A stretch of 64,000 nt of DNA from contig NZ_SLUP01000007.1 of NCBI RefSeq assembly GCF_004341235.1, positions 229,121 to 293,120 on the forward strand. The letters run 5' to 3'. This document shows, piece by piece, positions 18,856 through 27,781 of this stretch. Each line of letters begins with the position of its first letter. Position 1 is the first letter of the stretch. The notes below the pieces were generated by a model. It was given only the letters and a program-made list of their open reading frames with translations. It did no database searches and was not told the DNA's origin. Origin of the DNA: Mariniflexile fucanivorans (lineage in GTDB: Bacteria; Bacteroidota; Bacteroidia; Flavobacteriales; Flavobacteriaceae). The position numbers and the translations under genes were made by a program.

Positions 18856-19010
18856 GTGCGTTAGGGATTGTAGCGGCATCCTTTTTAAAATTTGATAGTT
18901 ATTTAACAAAGTGAGAAACTGATATTTGGCAGATGGCTTCGTCCTTCGTCCTCGCCATGACGTTTTAAAAAGATATAGCGAAAAGCCCGACCCTATTTGG
19001 GGTAACGCCA
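18856..19010. repeat. Structured dispersed repeat (candidate RNA element)
   Basis: Outer arms GCGTTA (18858-18863) and TAACGC (19003-19008) are complementary, and a second helix pairs ATCCTTTTTAAAA (18878-18890) with TTTTAAAAAGAT (18963-18974) apart from one bulge. The right part (18928-19009), read on the minus strand, carries the same ordered blocks as 31,830-31,916: GGCGTTACCCC, TCGGG, GCTTTT, CGTCAT-GCGAGGA, GAAGGACG and ATCTGCC. Confidence 0.7.
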
Positions 19011-19076
19011 AAAAAATATTTTTATCTTTTAATATTTTATTAAGATGGATGCTTTCGCAGGAAAGCCAAAACTGCC

Positions 19077-19084
19077 TATCTTTG
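19077..19084 (+). promoter_or_regulatory. -7 box for truA
   Basis: TATCTTTG, a perfect TAnnTTTG match, 25 bp before the TTG start of truA. Confidence 0.6.
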
Positions 19085-19109
19085 TTGCTTCAACAAAAGT
19101 GAAAACATC

Positions 19110-19853
19110 TTGCGATATTTTATAGAACTTTCTTATAATGGTACGGCTTATTTTGGGTGGCAAAAACAGCCCAAAGTTATTTCGGTTCAGGAAGTTATTG
19201 AGAGAGGTTTGTCGTTACTTTTAAAGGAAACGGTGACGATTATGGGAGCGGGCAGAACTGATACGGGCGTGCATGCCAAACAAATGTTCGCTCATTTTGA
19301 TACTGATGTGGTTTTTAATGAAGCCGATTTGGTTTTTAAACTTAATTCGTTTTTACCCAAAGATATTGCTATACAATCTGTTTTTAAAGTAAAACCTGAT
19401 GCACATGCGCGCTTTAATGCGTTAAGTAGAACGTATTTGTACCGAATAAGCATGCAAAAAAATGTGTTCAATTTTGATAATGCCTATTTTGTGAAACAGG
19501 TTTTGGACGTTGAAAAAATGCAGGAAGCTTCGAAAATTTTGTTTCAGTATACCGATTTTCAATGTTTTTCGAAAGTGAATACCGATGTTAAAACCTTTAA
19601 TTGCGAGTTGATGCAAGCGGACTGGTTTTTTGAAAATAACGAACTTCATTTTGTGATTAAAGCCGACCGCTTTTTGAGAAATATGGTGCGTGCCATTGTG
19701 GGCACTATGGTACAAATTGGTTTGGGTAAATTGCAGGTAGACGATTTGCACCACATAATAAAATCTAAAAATAGGAGTGAGGCTGGGTTTTCGGTGCCGG
19801 CACATGCCTTATATTTAACAAAAATTGAGTACCCGAACGATATAAAATTATAA
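19110..19853 (+). CDS. truA: tRNA pseudouridine(38-40) synthase
   Basis: 247 residues from a TTG start at 19110; no in-frame ATG precedes the conserved MRYFIELSYNGTAYFGWQKQ opening. TruA converts uridines 38-40 in the anticodon arm of tRNAs to pseudouridine. The catalytic aspartate motif is GAGRTDTGVHAKQM near residue 50. RFNALSRTYLYRI and FLRNMVRAIVGTMVQIG are further family motifs. The stop codon overlaps the ATG of the ABC exporter by one base (TAATG), so the two are translationally coupled. Confidence 0.96.
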   Translation: MRYFIELSYNGTAYFGWQKQPKVISVQEVIERGLSLLLKETVTIMGAGRTDTGVHAKQMFAHFDTDVVFNEADLVFKLNSFLPKDIAIQSVFKVKPDAHARFNALSRTYLYRISMQKNVFNFDNAYFVKQVLDVEKMQEASKILFQYTDFQCFSKVNTDVKTFNCELMQADWFFENNELHFVIKADRFLRNMVRAIVGTMVQIGLGKLQVDDLHHIIKSKNRSEAGFSVPAHALYLTKIEYPNDIKL

Positions 19854-21622
19854 TGACTAAAGCGAAAGAAAATATTTTTGATTTCACGCTGTTTAAGCGA
19901 CTGTTTCAATATATAAAACCTTATAAAATCATCTTTTTTAGTTTGGTGGCTTTGGTTATTTTGTTGGCTATTTTAAGTACGGCAACACCTTATATTACCA
20001 AATATGCTATTGATAATAGTATTGCGGTGAAAGCGCCAAAAAGCTTTTTGTTTTATGTGCTTATTATGTTTGCTGTTTTAATTTTTCAAACCATTTTTCA
20101 GCTGGCTTTTATTTATTATGCGGCTTGGTTGGGGCAAAACTTGGTGAAGGATGTGCGTGTAAAACTGTTCAACCATTTGCTAAGTTTTAAAATGAAGTAT
20201 TACGATACTTCTTCGGTAGGCGTGCTAATTACTAGAGCGGTGACCGATATGGAACGTATTGCCGATATTTTTGGTCAGGGTTTGTTTACCATTTTCAGGG
20301 ATTTACTGGCTATGATTGTGGTTTTTGGGGTGATGATTTACATTAATTGGCGCTTGAGTTTAATTGTTTTTATTATGCTTCCGTTGTTAATGTATGCTAC
20401 CAGAATTTTTCAAAAGTATATGAAAGTGACTTTTGAAGAAGTTAGAAATGAAGTTTCTAATTTGAATTCGTATGTGCAAGAGCGTATAACGGGCATGAAA
20501 ATTCTACAACTATTCACGCGTGAAGCTATTGATTATAAAAACTTTACTGTTATAAACGAACGCCATAAAAAAGCTTGGTTAAAAACGGTTTGGTATAACT
20601 CTATTTTCTTTCCGTTGGCAGATTTGGTGTCGTCTATAAGTATTGGTTTGGTAGCTTGGTATGGTGGTTTAAATATTGTTTTGAAAGGCACCGATGTGTC
20701 GCAAGGTGATTTAATTGCATTTGTGATGTTTATCCCCATGTTGTTCCGTCCCTTACGCCAAATGGCCGATAATTTTAACACACTACAAATGGGTATGGTG
20801 GCTGCAACCCGTGTTTTTAAAATTTTGGATACGACGTCACAAATTGATGATAATGGCACACATGTAGCTGAACATTTCAAAGGAAACATCAATTTTAATA
20901 AAGTGTTTTTTAATTATGTTGAAGATGAAACTGTTTTAAACGGTATTTCTTTTGATGTAAAACAGGGTGAAACCGTTGCCATTGTTGGTGCTACGGGTGC
21001 CGGTAAATCGACTATTATTAATTTATTAAATCGTTTTTATGAAATTAAAGATGGTGTGATTTCTATTGATGGAATGGATATTAAGCAAATAACTTTAGAA
21101 TCGTTACGTACTCAAATTGCTGTGGTTTTACAAGATGTGTTTTTATTTGCCGATACTATTTTAAATAATATTACTTTAAATAATGCAGATATTACCGAAG
21201 CCCAAGTAGAAGCTGCTGCTAAAGACATTGGGGTACACGATTTTATTGCGAGTTTGCCTGGTGGTTATCATTATAATGTGAAAGAACGTGGTGTAATGCT
21301 ATCTTCGGGTCAGCGGCAACTTATATCGTTTTTACGTGCTTATGTTACCAACCCAAGTATTTTGGTATTGGATGAAGCCACATCTTCCGTCGATTCGCAT
21401 TCCGAACAACTCATTCAAAATGCGACTGATAAAATGACCAACGGTAGAACCTCCATTGTGATTGCACACAGATTAGCCACCGTTAAAAAAGCAGACAAAA
21501 TTATTGTGATGGATGCTGGTGAAATTGTGGAAGAAGGCACCCATGCGCAACTTCTTAAAAAAGAAAAAGGCTATTATAAAAACTTGTATGAAGTGCAGTT
21601 TTTAAAGGAAGAAGTTATTTAA
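19853..21622 (+). CDS. ABC exporter, fused permease and ATPase (MsbA/multidrug type)
   Basis: 589 residues, a half-transporter that should dimerise in the inner membrane. The N-terminal half has about six membrane segments (first at residues 24-45). The C-terminal ATPase has Walker A VGATGAGKSTIINLL, Q-loop VVLQDVFLFADT, signature MLSSGQRQLISFLRAY (SSGQR variant of LSGGQ), Walker B SILVLDEATSSVD and the switch His in SIVIAHRLATV. Similar proteins export lipids or drugs; the substrate is not clear. It is coupled to truA, a common flavobacterial pairing. Confidence 0.94.
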   Translation: MTKAKENIFDFTLFKRLFQYIKPYKIIFFSLVALVILLAILSTATPYITKYAIDNSIAVKAPKSFLFYVLIMFAVLIFQTIFQLAFIYYAAWLGQNLVKDVRVKLFNHLLSFKMKYYDTSSVGVLITRAVTDMERIADIFGQGLFTIFRDLLAMIVVFGVMIYINWRLSLIVFIMLPLLMYATRIFQKYMKVTFEEVRNEVSNLNSYVQERITGMKILQLFTREAIDYKNFTVINERHKKAWLKTVWYNSIFFPLADLVSSISIGLVAWYGGLNIVLKGTDVSQGDLIAFVMFIPMLFRPLRQMADNFNTLQMGMVAATRVFKILDTTSQIDDNGTHVAEHFKGNINFNKVFFNYVEDETVLNGISFDVKQGETVAIVGATGAGKSTIINLLNRFYEIKDGVISIDGMDIKQITLESLRTQIAVVLQDVFLFADTILNNITLNNADITEAQVEAAAKDIGVHDFIASLPGGYHYNVKERGVMLSSGQRQLISFLRAYVTNPSILVLDEATSSVDSHSEQLIQNATDKMTNGRTSIVIAHRLATVKKADKIIVMDAGEIVEEGTHAQLLKKEKGYYKNLYEVQFLKEEVI

Positions 21623-21737
21623 AAAGGACGAATTAGGATTTTATATCTGACTATTCTTCGTTGAAATTTGAAAACTCATTGGTTTTTAGGTGTTTAGAAG
21701 GCGCTCAAAGTGATACACAAATATATTTTATGGAGTC

Positions 21738-23753
21738 TTAATTTTTTTTGAGTTTTAATATTAAGGAAGCAATCAAAATTAAACTTACTAAAATAACTAG
21801 TCCTTGCCAAAAAGGTGTCGGGTTTGAGATTGTTAACGGATTTGTATCTCCCATTAAAACCAAACCTGCCCAAAATTGGGGAGAAAGAGATTTACCTTTT
21901 GTGTTTTTAATATAGGTGAGTTTTGCTAATCTTAGAGCCTCATCTTTTGGTCTTCCATCACTTATGTATCTATAAAAATGTTCAATTATTTGATTGGTTG
22001 ATGGCTCGTCTGCCTTCCACAAGCTGGTTAAAATACTTTCACTGCCTGCGTAATTAAAAGCATGTGCTAACGCTATCATGCCTTCGCCAGCTTGATAACT
22101 TGGTTTTTCGGTTTCGCACGCTGTTAAAATGGCTATATTCGAATTTAAATTGGTGTTGTAAATTTCGAAGGCGTATAACGAGCCATCTTCACTGGGGTCT
22201 GAAATATTTTTTGCAAAAATTAAACGTGATAACTCTGGGCTAATATTGTTGGATTCTGCGTGGGTACCAATATGGATAATTTTATGTTCGTTGGCATTTT
22301 TCTTAAAAGTTTTTTCGGTAGCATTTTCATTTAAAAAATAATCACCATCAAAAAGTCTGGCGCTTATTTTAGCCAAACCTACATTAAGCGGTTGTTGTTG
22401 CAATTCGAGATATGTTTTATCTAAATGGATGGAATCTGTAATAGCCAATTTATAGCTTTCCTTCATTTTATCGTTAAATTCTGGTGCGAAAGCAACGAAG
22501 TTATTTTTGTATTTTGTTGTATTTTTATTTTGTTCCAATAAATACAAACTGTAATTGTAAGTTATATTGTATTTGGCCAAAAGGCTCTTTTTTCCAAGGT
22601 CTTTAAACGATTTTATTTTAGTTGGCGTTAGTATTTCAAAACTTAAATTATATAAGTTCCCATCGGGTATAATAACAATGTTTTTTGTAGTTATTTCTTT
22701 AACGAATGGTTGCCATAAAGCTTGGTATAATTCAAATAATAAATCGTTTGTTTTTGGAAGTTGATATTGATTTTTTTTAAGTTCTTGAATATGATTTTTA
22801 ACCGATTCATAATCTAATTTGAATAATTTCAGACTATCTTGTCTAATAATGAATACATACAAATGGTCATCAATAAAAAAGTATCTTAAAACCGTAACGT
22901 TTGGAGCTACTTTGTCTTTTAAATAATCTAAAGATTCACCAATAGAACCATAGCGCATTTTGTAATATTTCGGATATTCTTTTTTAATTGTCTTTAAAAA
23001 TTGAGGCCATTCCTTATTGCTTTCAATAGCAGCTTCTGGATTATCTTCTCCTTCAACTTTAATATTTAATTGACTACGAATACTGTTTTCTTTGTCAATA
23101 ATTTTTTTAGGGACATCGGCAAAATAGATACCATTATTAATGTTCAATCGTGTTCTTATTCTGTTGTAGAAAGCAGATTCATTTAGTTTAATCAGCTCGT
23201 TTAAATACTTGGGATTTTTAGTTAATTCGTATAATTTCATGTTTAATTTTTTAGCAAAATCAAATACATCATTATTATACTCAAGCAAGGTGTTTACACT
23301 TTTTAAAGATGAAATAACAGATTTTCTGCCTTCAATAATTAATAGGGCTTCGTTAACTTCCAGTAATAAATTTTCTAAATAGGCTTTGGAAGTCTTATTT
23401 TGTTCAAAATATAATTTGGCTACCTCTAAGTTTAATTGGCTTAGTAGTAACTTGTTTTTTGTTGCCTTAGAAATGTCTTTTGAAAGTTGAATAGCCTTAT
23501 CAATGGGTTCGTTTTTTAGAATAGATACGCTTCCTAAATCATAAATATAATGAACTAAAGTGTCGTAGTTTTTTTGATTTTTGAAGTCGTTAATTTGGGT
23601 TGTTAATTCGGTTTCAGCTTTTAAAATGTGATTTTGTTCAATAAGTGTTTTTATATAATTTATATCCTTTGGTTTTTTCGCTTGCGCGGAAAATGTATTG
23701 CAGCAAAGCATAGCTATAAAAAATAAAAGCACATATTTTAAATGATGATTCAT
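21738..23753 (-). CDS. Exported CHAT-domain protease-like protein
   Basis: 671 residues. A signal peptide (LLFFIAMLCCNTFSAQ) leads to an all-helical TPR-like region, residues about 30-250. The CHAT domain follows, with the catalytic pair visible: His in IIHIGTHAESNN near residue 498 and Cys in IAILTACETEKPSYQAGEG near 544. SILTSLWKADEPST is the usual CHAT follow-up. The C-terminus is one membrane span (GLVILVSLILIASLILKLKK). So the caspase-like domain faces the periplasm and is tethered to the inner membrane. The ATG overlaps the stop of a 43-residue gene upstream. Substrate and role are unknown. Confidence 0.9.
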   Translation of the reverse strand: MNHHLKYVLLFFIAMLCCNTFSAQAKKPKDINYIKTLIEQNHILKAETELTTQINDFKNQKNYDTLVHYIYDLGSVSILKNEPIDKAIQLSKDISKATKNKLLLSQLNLEVAKLYFEQNKTSKAYLENLLLEVNEALLIIEGRKSVISSLKSVNTLLEYNNDVFDFAKKLNMKLYELTKNPKYLNELIKLNESAFYNRIRTRLNINNGIYFADVPKKIIDKENSIRSQLNIKVEGEDNPEAAIESNKEWPQFLKTIKKEYPKYYKMRYGSIGESLDYLKDKVAPNVTVLRYFFIDDHLYVFIIRQDSLKLFKLDYESVKNHIQELKKNQYQLPKTNDLLFELYQALWQPFVKEITTKNIVIIPDGNLYNLSFEILTPTKIKSFKDLGKKSLLAKYNITYNYSLYLLEQNKNTTKYKNNFVAFAPEFNDKMKESYKLAITDSIHLDKTYLELQQQPLNVGLAKISARLFDGDYFLNENATEKTFKKNANEHKIIHIGTHAESNNISPELSRLIFAKNISDPSEDGSLYAFEIYNTNLNSNIAILTACETEKPSYQAGEGMIALAHAFNYAGSESILTSLWKADEPSTNQIIEHFYRYISDGRPKDEALRLAKLTYIKNTKGKSLSPQFWAGLVLMGDTNPLTISNPTPFWQGLVILVSLILIASLILKLKKN

Positions 23754-23881
23754 AGGTTGTTTTTCAATTTTGAAATGATGGCTTTACACTGTGTTTGGTT
23801 GCTTTTCTTGAAGTGTTTTATGGTTTTTATTAATTGTTCGAGACTTGAGTATTCGGTTTGAAGTGTATCGTTCTTTTGCAT
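23750..23881 (-). CDS. 43-residue peptide coupled to the CHAT gene
   Basis: The frame starts at ATG 23881 and ends with a TGA that overlaps the CHAT ATG (ATGA). The peptide starts MQKNDTLQTEYSSLEQLIKT and is basic and helical, rich in Lys, Gln and Leu, with no membrane segment. The 4-base overlap with the next gene is the main evidence that it is translated. It could be a truncated or miniature regulator, for instance the tail of a helix-turn-helix protein, or a partner of the CHAT protein. I do not recognise it. Confidence 0.6.
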   Translation of the reverse strand: MQKNDTLQTEYSSLEQLIKTIKHFKKSNQTQCKAIISKLKNNL

Positions 23882-24066
23882 AGGTTGGTAAAAGCAGGAG
23901 AAAGATACACTTTTTATGTTATAATTTTATTTTCTTTTTTTGTTCTAATTTAACGGCATCAATATCTATTTTTTTTATCTAATAAGGGCCATTTTCAATT
24001 TGAATTTTTAAAAAATAAAGTTGATAGATTGCGGGTTTTCCTCAATTACGTGTCGTTTATTTATGC

Positions 24067-24074
24067 TAAATTTG
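24067..24074 (+). promoter_or_regulatory. -7 box for the 183-residue gene
   Basis: TAAATTTG, a perfect TAnnTTTG match, 52 bp before the ATG at 24127. Confidence 0.55.
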
Positions 24075-24126
24075 TTGAAAAATAATCCTGATTTTTTGTA
24101 AAAAAACTTAATAAAAAAATAGAAAA

Positions 24127-24678
24127 ATGAAAAAAGTAACTTGTGTATTTATCTTTTTATCAATGTTAAATATTTATGGTCAAGATACAGGGACAGCCTC
24201 GGTTGAGGATAAAGTTTTTGGTGTAGAAGTCGGTCTATTTGGTGTTTGGGGAAATTACGAAACAAAATTAACGCCCTTAATAGCATTAAGAACAGAGTTC
24301 GGATTGGATTTTGGTTTTAGAAAGGGTGTTTTTACAAACAACGAATCCGTATTTGCGTTTATTCCGAGTGTTTCGCTAGAACCTAGATGGTACTACAATT
24401 TAAAAGGCAGGGTTAAAAATGATAGACCTATTAATGGAAATACAGGCGCATTTTTATCTTTTAAAACACAATATTACCCAGACTTGTTTGTAATATCTAA
24501 TAAAGATGTATCTGTTAACCAAACCATAGGCTTCATGCCAAAATTTGGTTATAGAAAAGTTTGGAATGAGAATTTTAATTACGAATTTGGAATTGGTATT
24601 GGCAGATCTATAAATCTAGATTATGATTACTGGGATAGTACTGCTGAATTGGTTATTAGGGTAGGTTATGTTTTTTAA
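24127..24678 (+). CDS. Probable small outer-membrane beta-barrel protein
   Basis: 183 residues. MKKVTCVFIFLSMLNIYGQ is a signal peptide. The rest alternates aromatic and small residues in beta-strand fashion (FGVEVGLFGVWGNYE, LRTEFGLDFGFR, FNYEFGIGIGRS) and ends in ELVIRVGYVF, with the terminal Phe typical of barrels inserted by the BAM complex. I do not recognise a specific family or substrate. It is convergent with cdaA, separated by only 12 bp. Confidence 0.7.
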   Translation: MKKVTCVFIFLSMLNIYGQDTGTASVEDKVFGVEVGLFGVWGNYETKLTPLIALRTEFGLDFGFRKGVFTNNESVFAFIPSVSLEPRWYYNLKGRVKNDRPINGNTGAFLSFKTQYYPDLFVISNKDVSVNQTIGFMPKFGYRKVWNENFNYEFGIGIGRSINLDYDYWDSTAELVIRVGYVF

Positions 24679-24690
24679 AAAATGATGTGT

Positions 24691-25476
24691 TTAAGCCAAA
24701 TCCTTTTTAATCATTAAATTTAGTTGGGTATTATCATCAAAAACAACAAACTCACCATCTTTAAAATAGGAAATTGTTCCTGTTTCTTCACTTACTGCTA
24801 AGGCTAAAGCATCGGTTTTCTCGGTAACTCCAATAGCTGCCCTATGGCGTAAACCAAAACGTTTCGGAATTGATTTTTCATTATTTAAAGGAAGAATAAC
24901 TCGGGTTGCTTTTACAATATTGTTGCTAACAATAATGGCTCCATCGTGTAACGGACTGTTTTTAAAAAAGATGCTTTCAATAATAGGCTGAGTTACTTTT
25001 ATATTCATTTCATCGCCTGTGGTAGTCAAAAAATCCAAATTATTATTACGTTCAAAAACAATTAAAGCACCCGTTTTTGAATTTGCCATTTTTATACAAG
25101 CAGATAGGATAGCATCTACATTTGTTTCGTCGCTGGTTTCGGTTTTTAAGAATTTAAATTGTTTAAAAATTTTCCCTCGTTTACTAAAGTTCGTAGAACC
25201 AACCATTAATAAAAACTTCCTGATTTCTGGTTGAAACACCACAATAAGAGCAATAATTCCCACTTTCATAAACCCGCCAAAAATACCCGAGAGCAATTCC
25301 ATATTTAAGAAATTGGTAAGTTGCCATACGAGGTAAATAATGATGATACCAATAAAAATATTAATAGCTACAGTACCTTTAACTAGTTTGTAAACATAGT
25401 AAAGTAACAGTGCTACCAATATAACATCTATAACATCGACAACAGAGAATTTTAGAAGGTCATTAAAAATTTCCAA
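24691..25476 (-). CDS. cdaA: Diadenylate cyclase CdaA
   Basis: 261 residues. It makes the second messenger c-di-AMP from two ATP molecules. Three membrane helices occupy about residues 14-80 (VVDVIDVILVALLLYYVYKL first). The DAC domain has the catalytic LHDGAIIVSNN and RFGLRHRAAIGVTEKTDALA motifs (DGA and RHR). Length and order match CdaA/DacA. It lies downstream of folP and a lipoprotein gene on the same strand, as in many Flavobacteriia. c-di-AMP commonly controls potassium and osmotic balance. Confidence 0.96.
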   Translation of the reverse strand: MEIFNDLLKFSVVDVIDVILVALLLYYVYKLVKGTVAINIFIGIIIIYLVWQLTNFLNMELLSGIFGGFMKVGIIALIVVFQPEIRKFLLMVGSTNFSKRGKIFKQFKFLKTETSDETNVDAILSACIKMANSKTGALIVFERNNNLDFLTTTGDEMNIKVTQPIIESIFFKNSPLHDGAIIVSNNIVKATRVILPLNNEKSIPKRFGLRHRAAIGVTEKTDALALAVSEETGTISYFKDGEFVVFDDNTQLNLMIKKDLA

Positions 25477-25510
25477 GGCTGAAGGTTTTGGTAAAATTAG
25501 TGAAATAACA

Positions 25511-26200
25511 TCAATTAGAAATGAATTCGTTATTTGATATGGTAATATTCTTTAAGTTTAAATTTAACACCATGTATTTGAATGAAATATAGTCTTGAAA
25601 CGTTAAGTTTTGATTAAAACATAAAATTATTTCAATGGGTTCTGCTTCATTAGCGAGTACCGTTTTGATGTGTTTTTCAAAATTAGATGTATTTAAAACC
25701 ACTTCGCTTAAATCAAAAAGAGGGAATTCTGCGTAGATTTCTTTTGAAGTATTAAAATCAATTTTCATTTTGTTTGAAAAGTCCAAATTTGAATTTGCCG
25801 ATACAAAATCGTTAAACGGTTCTTTGTAATAAATGGTATTTGTAAACTCAATAAACCCTAAAGTAGTTTTACTAGTATTGTTACAAGTGAAATAATTTTT
25901 GGAATTCTCGTTTTTATGACTAGAATTTTCTTTTTTTTCTTGAAGGAACTTAATGTGCGGAATAGCTTGTTTTAGCGTAAGGCGTTTATCAACATTTATT
26001 AACCAATTTGTTGAGCTAATAAGGTTTTTTCTATTTAATTCAACACTGTCTGCTTCGGTTTCGTTATAAAATAAATAAGCAGGAGAAATGTCGTTGATTT
26101 TGGAAATTTCAGATTGTTTTATTTCTGGAAGCTGAAGCACTTTGTCTTTTCCGCAAGAAAAAATAAATAGTGATACTAATAAAAGTGTAATAAATCTCAT
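25511..26200 (-). CDS. Hypothetical lipoprotein between folP and cdaA
   Basis: 229 residues. MRFITLLLVSLFIFSCGKDK is a lipoprotein signal with Cys near residue 16. The mature part is hydrophilic with NWLINVDKRLTLKQAIPHIK, an Asn/Lys/Ser-rich linker and VLANEAEPIEIILCFNQNLT. The last part somewhat resembles the ExbD/TolR-like periplasmic fold, but this is weak. It starts 1 base past the stop of folP and ends 34 bp before cdaA, so the three form one operon. Function unknown. Confidence 0.75.
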   Translation of the reverse strand: MRFITLLLVSLFIFSCGKDKVLQLPEIKQSEISKINDISPAYLFYNETEADSVELNRKNLISSTNWLINVDKRLTLKQAIPHIKFLQEKKENSSHKNENSKNYFTCNNTSKTTLGFIEFTNTIYYKEPFNDFVSANSNLDFSNKMKIDFNTSKEIYAEFPLFDLSEVVLNTSNFEKHIKTVLANEAEPIEIILCFNQNLTFQDYISFKYMVLNLNLKNITISNNEFISN

Positions 26201-26201
26201 A

Positions 26202-27026
26202 TTAATTTTTTAAAGATTCTACTAGTTTGATGGTTTCCACAGCTTCTTTTACATCATGAACACGTAAAATTGAAGCTCCTTTTTGTATTGAAACGGTGTT
26301 TAAAACGGTTGTGCCATTTAAAGCTTCATGAGCAGTTGTTTGCAGTGTTTTGTAAATCATCGATTTTCTGGAAACACCAATTAATAGTGGTTTTTCAATC
26401 ATTTTAAAAAGTTCCAGTTTGTTTAGTAGCTCAAAGTTCTGTTCTAAAGTTTTTGCAAAACCAAAACCAGGGTCAATAATTATGTCAATAATACCCAAAG
26501 CTTTTGCTGCAGCAATTCTTTCAGAAAAATAAAAAAGAATTTCTTTGGTGATATTTTCATAATAAGTGTTTTGTTGCATGGTTTGTGGTGTGCCAACCAT
26601 GTGCATCATAATGTAAGGCACTCTTAAATTAGCAACCGTTTGTAACATGTTTTCGTCCAGTTTTCCAGCAGAAATATCATTAATTAAAGCAGCTCCAATC
26701 TCAACGCCCTGTTTGGCAACTGTACTTCTAAAAGTGTCAACGGAAATTAAAGTTTCAGGAAATTCTTTTAAAACTAATTGGATTCTAGGTAAAATACGAT
26801 GCAACTCTTCAGTTTCAGAAACCGGATCTGCATTGGGTCTCGAGCTGTAAGCGCCTATATCAATAAACGTAGCGCCATCATGAAGCATCCGTTCTACATG
26901 CTTTAAAATTGCGGTATCATTTTTATACTTGCCGCCATCAAAAAAAGAATCGGGTGTCATGTTTAAAATCCCCATCACTTTTGGCGATGAAAAATCAATC
27001 AATTTACCTTTGCAATTTATAGTCAT
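26202..27026 (-). CDS. folP: Dihydropteroate synthase
   Basis: 274 residues. It joins p-aminobenzoate to dihydropterin pyrophosphate in folate synthesis and is the sulfonamide target. Both signature regions are present: VMGILNMTPDSFFDGGKY, and FIDIGAYSSRPNADPVSETE. LISVDTFRST, LINDISAG, IDIIIDPGFGFAKT and LLIGVSRKSMI complete the TIM-barrel substrate sites. It starts an operon with a lipoprotein gene and cdaA. A -7 box lies at 27056-27063 within a long inverted repeat. Confidence 0.97.
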   Translation of the reverse strand: MTINCKGKLIDFSSPKVMGILNMTPDSFFDGGKYKNDTAILKHVERMLHDGATFIDIGAYSSRPNADPVSETEELHRILPRIQLVLKEFPETLISVDTFRSTVAKQGVEIGAALINDISAGKLDENMLQTVANLRVPYIMMHMVGTPQTMQQNTYYENITKEILFYFSERIAAAKALGIIDIIIDPGFGFAKTLEQNFELLNKLELFKMIEKPLLIGVSRKSMIYKTLQTTAHEALNGTTVLNTVSIQKGASILRVHDVKEAVETIKLVESLKN

Positions 27027-27046
27027 TTATGGTTTTAAATTCTAAT

Positions 27047-27148
27047 TTTAAAGTTCAAAGTTAAGATAAATAACTAAAATTATGCATGGACTTGAAACAT
27101 TGAACTCGAAACATTCAACTTTAAATTGTCAAAGCTTTGAACTTTAAA
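27047..27148. repeat. 14-bp perfect inverted repeat in the folP/DUF1599 divergent gap
   Basis: TTTAAAGTTCAAAG (27047-27060) and CTTTGAACTTTAAA (27135-27148) are perfect complements 74 bp apart. The left arm overlaps the folP -7 box. The loop holds related direct repeats (GAAACATTGAACTC, GAAACATTCAACTT). Confidence 0.65.
27056..27063 (-). promoter_or_regulatory. -7 box for the folP operon
   Basis: Minus strand reads TAACTTTG, a TAnnTTTG match 30 bp upstream of the folP ATG. Confidence 0.55.
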
Positions 27149-27177
27149 CAATTTAAGCGAAATTTACACAAAATTCA

Positions 27178-27720
27178 ATGTATTACATGCAAGATACTTC
27201 AAAACAATATGATGCTGTTATAGCTACCTGTAAAAGTTTATTTGAAAAAAAAATGTCCGATTACGGTTGTGCATGGCGCATTTTACGTTTACCATCTCTT
27301 ACCGACCAAATTTTTATTAAAGCGCAACGCATTCGCGGACTTCAACAAAATGCGGTTAGAAAAGTAGATGAAGGTGAAGCAAGTGAGTTTATAGGTATTA
27401 TAAATTACAGTATTATGGCATTGATTCAATTAGAAAAAGGCGTGGTTGAACAACCTGATTTGTCTAATAAAGAAGCCACCGAATTATATGAAAAACACGT
27501 AGCCATTACCAAAAAACTGATGGAAGATAAAAACCATGATTATGGTGAAGCCTGGCGCGATATGCGAGTGAGTAGTTTAACCGATTTAATTTTACAAAAA
27601 CTACTGCGTGTTAAGCAAATAGAAGATAATAAAGGAAAAACATTAGTTAGTGAAGGTATTGATGCCAACTACCAAGATATGATTAATTATGCAGTGTTTG
27701 CATTAATTTTACTTGGGTAA
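27178..27720 (+). CDS. DUF1599 protein, internally duplicated
   Basis: 180 residues; Met4 at 27187 is an equally good start. Two homologous halves are visible: KMSDYGCAWRILRLPSLTDQ (about 26-45) and KNHDYGEAWRDMRVSSLTDL (about 117-136), each followed by IxxKxxRxxxxE and a GxxxxxINYxxxALIxLE stretch. This is the DUF1599 pattern, a Bacteroidota family proposed from genomics to modify nucleotides; no reaction is proven. It is divergent from folP and heads a plus-strand run of genes to tpiA. Confidence 0.9.
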   Translation: MYYMQDTSKQYDAVIATCKSLFEKKMSDYGCAWRILRLPSLTDQIFIKAQRIRGLQQNAVRKVDEGEASEFIGIINYSIMALIQLEKGVVEQPDLSNKEATELYEKHVAITKKLMEDKNHDYGEAWRDMRVSSLTDLILQKLLRVKQIEDNKGKTLVSEGIDANYQDMINYAVFALILLG

Positions 27721-27781
27721 ATTAATGCAAATTCCAAAAGTCAATCTATAAATTCCAAAAAAAAGAAACAGTTCTTAAACC

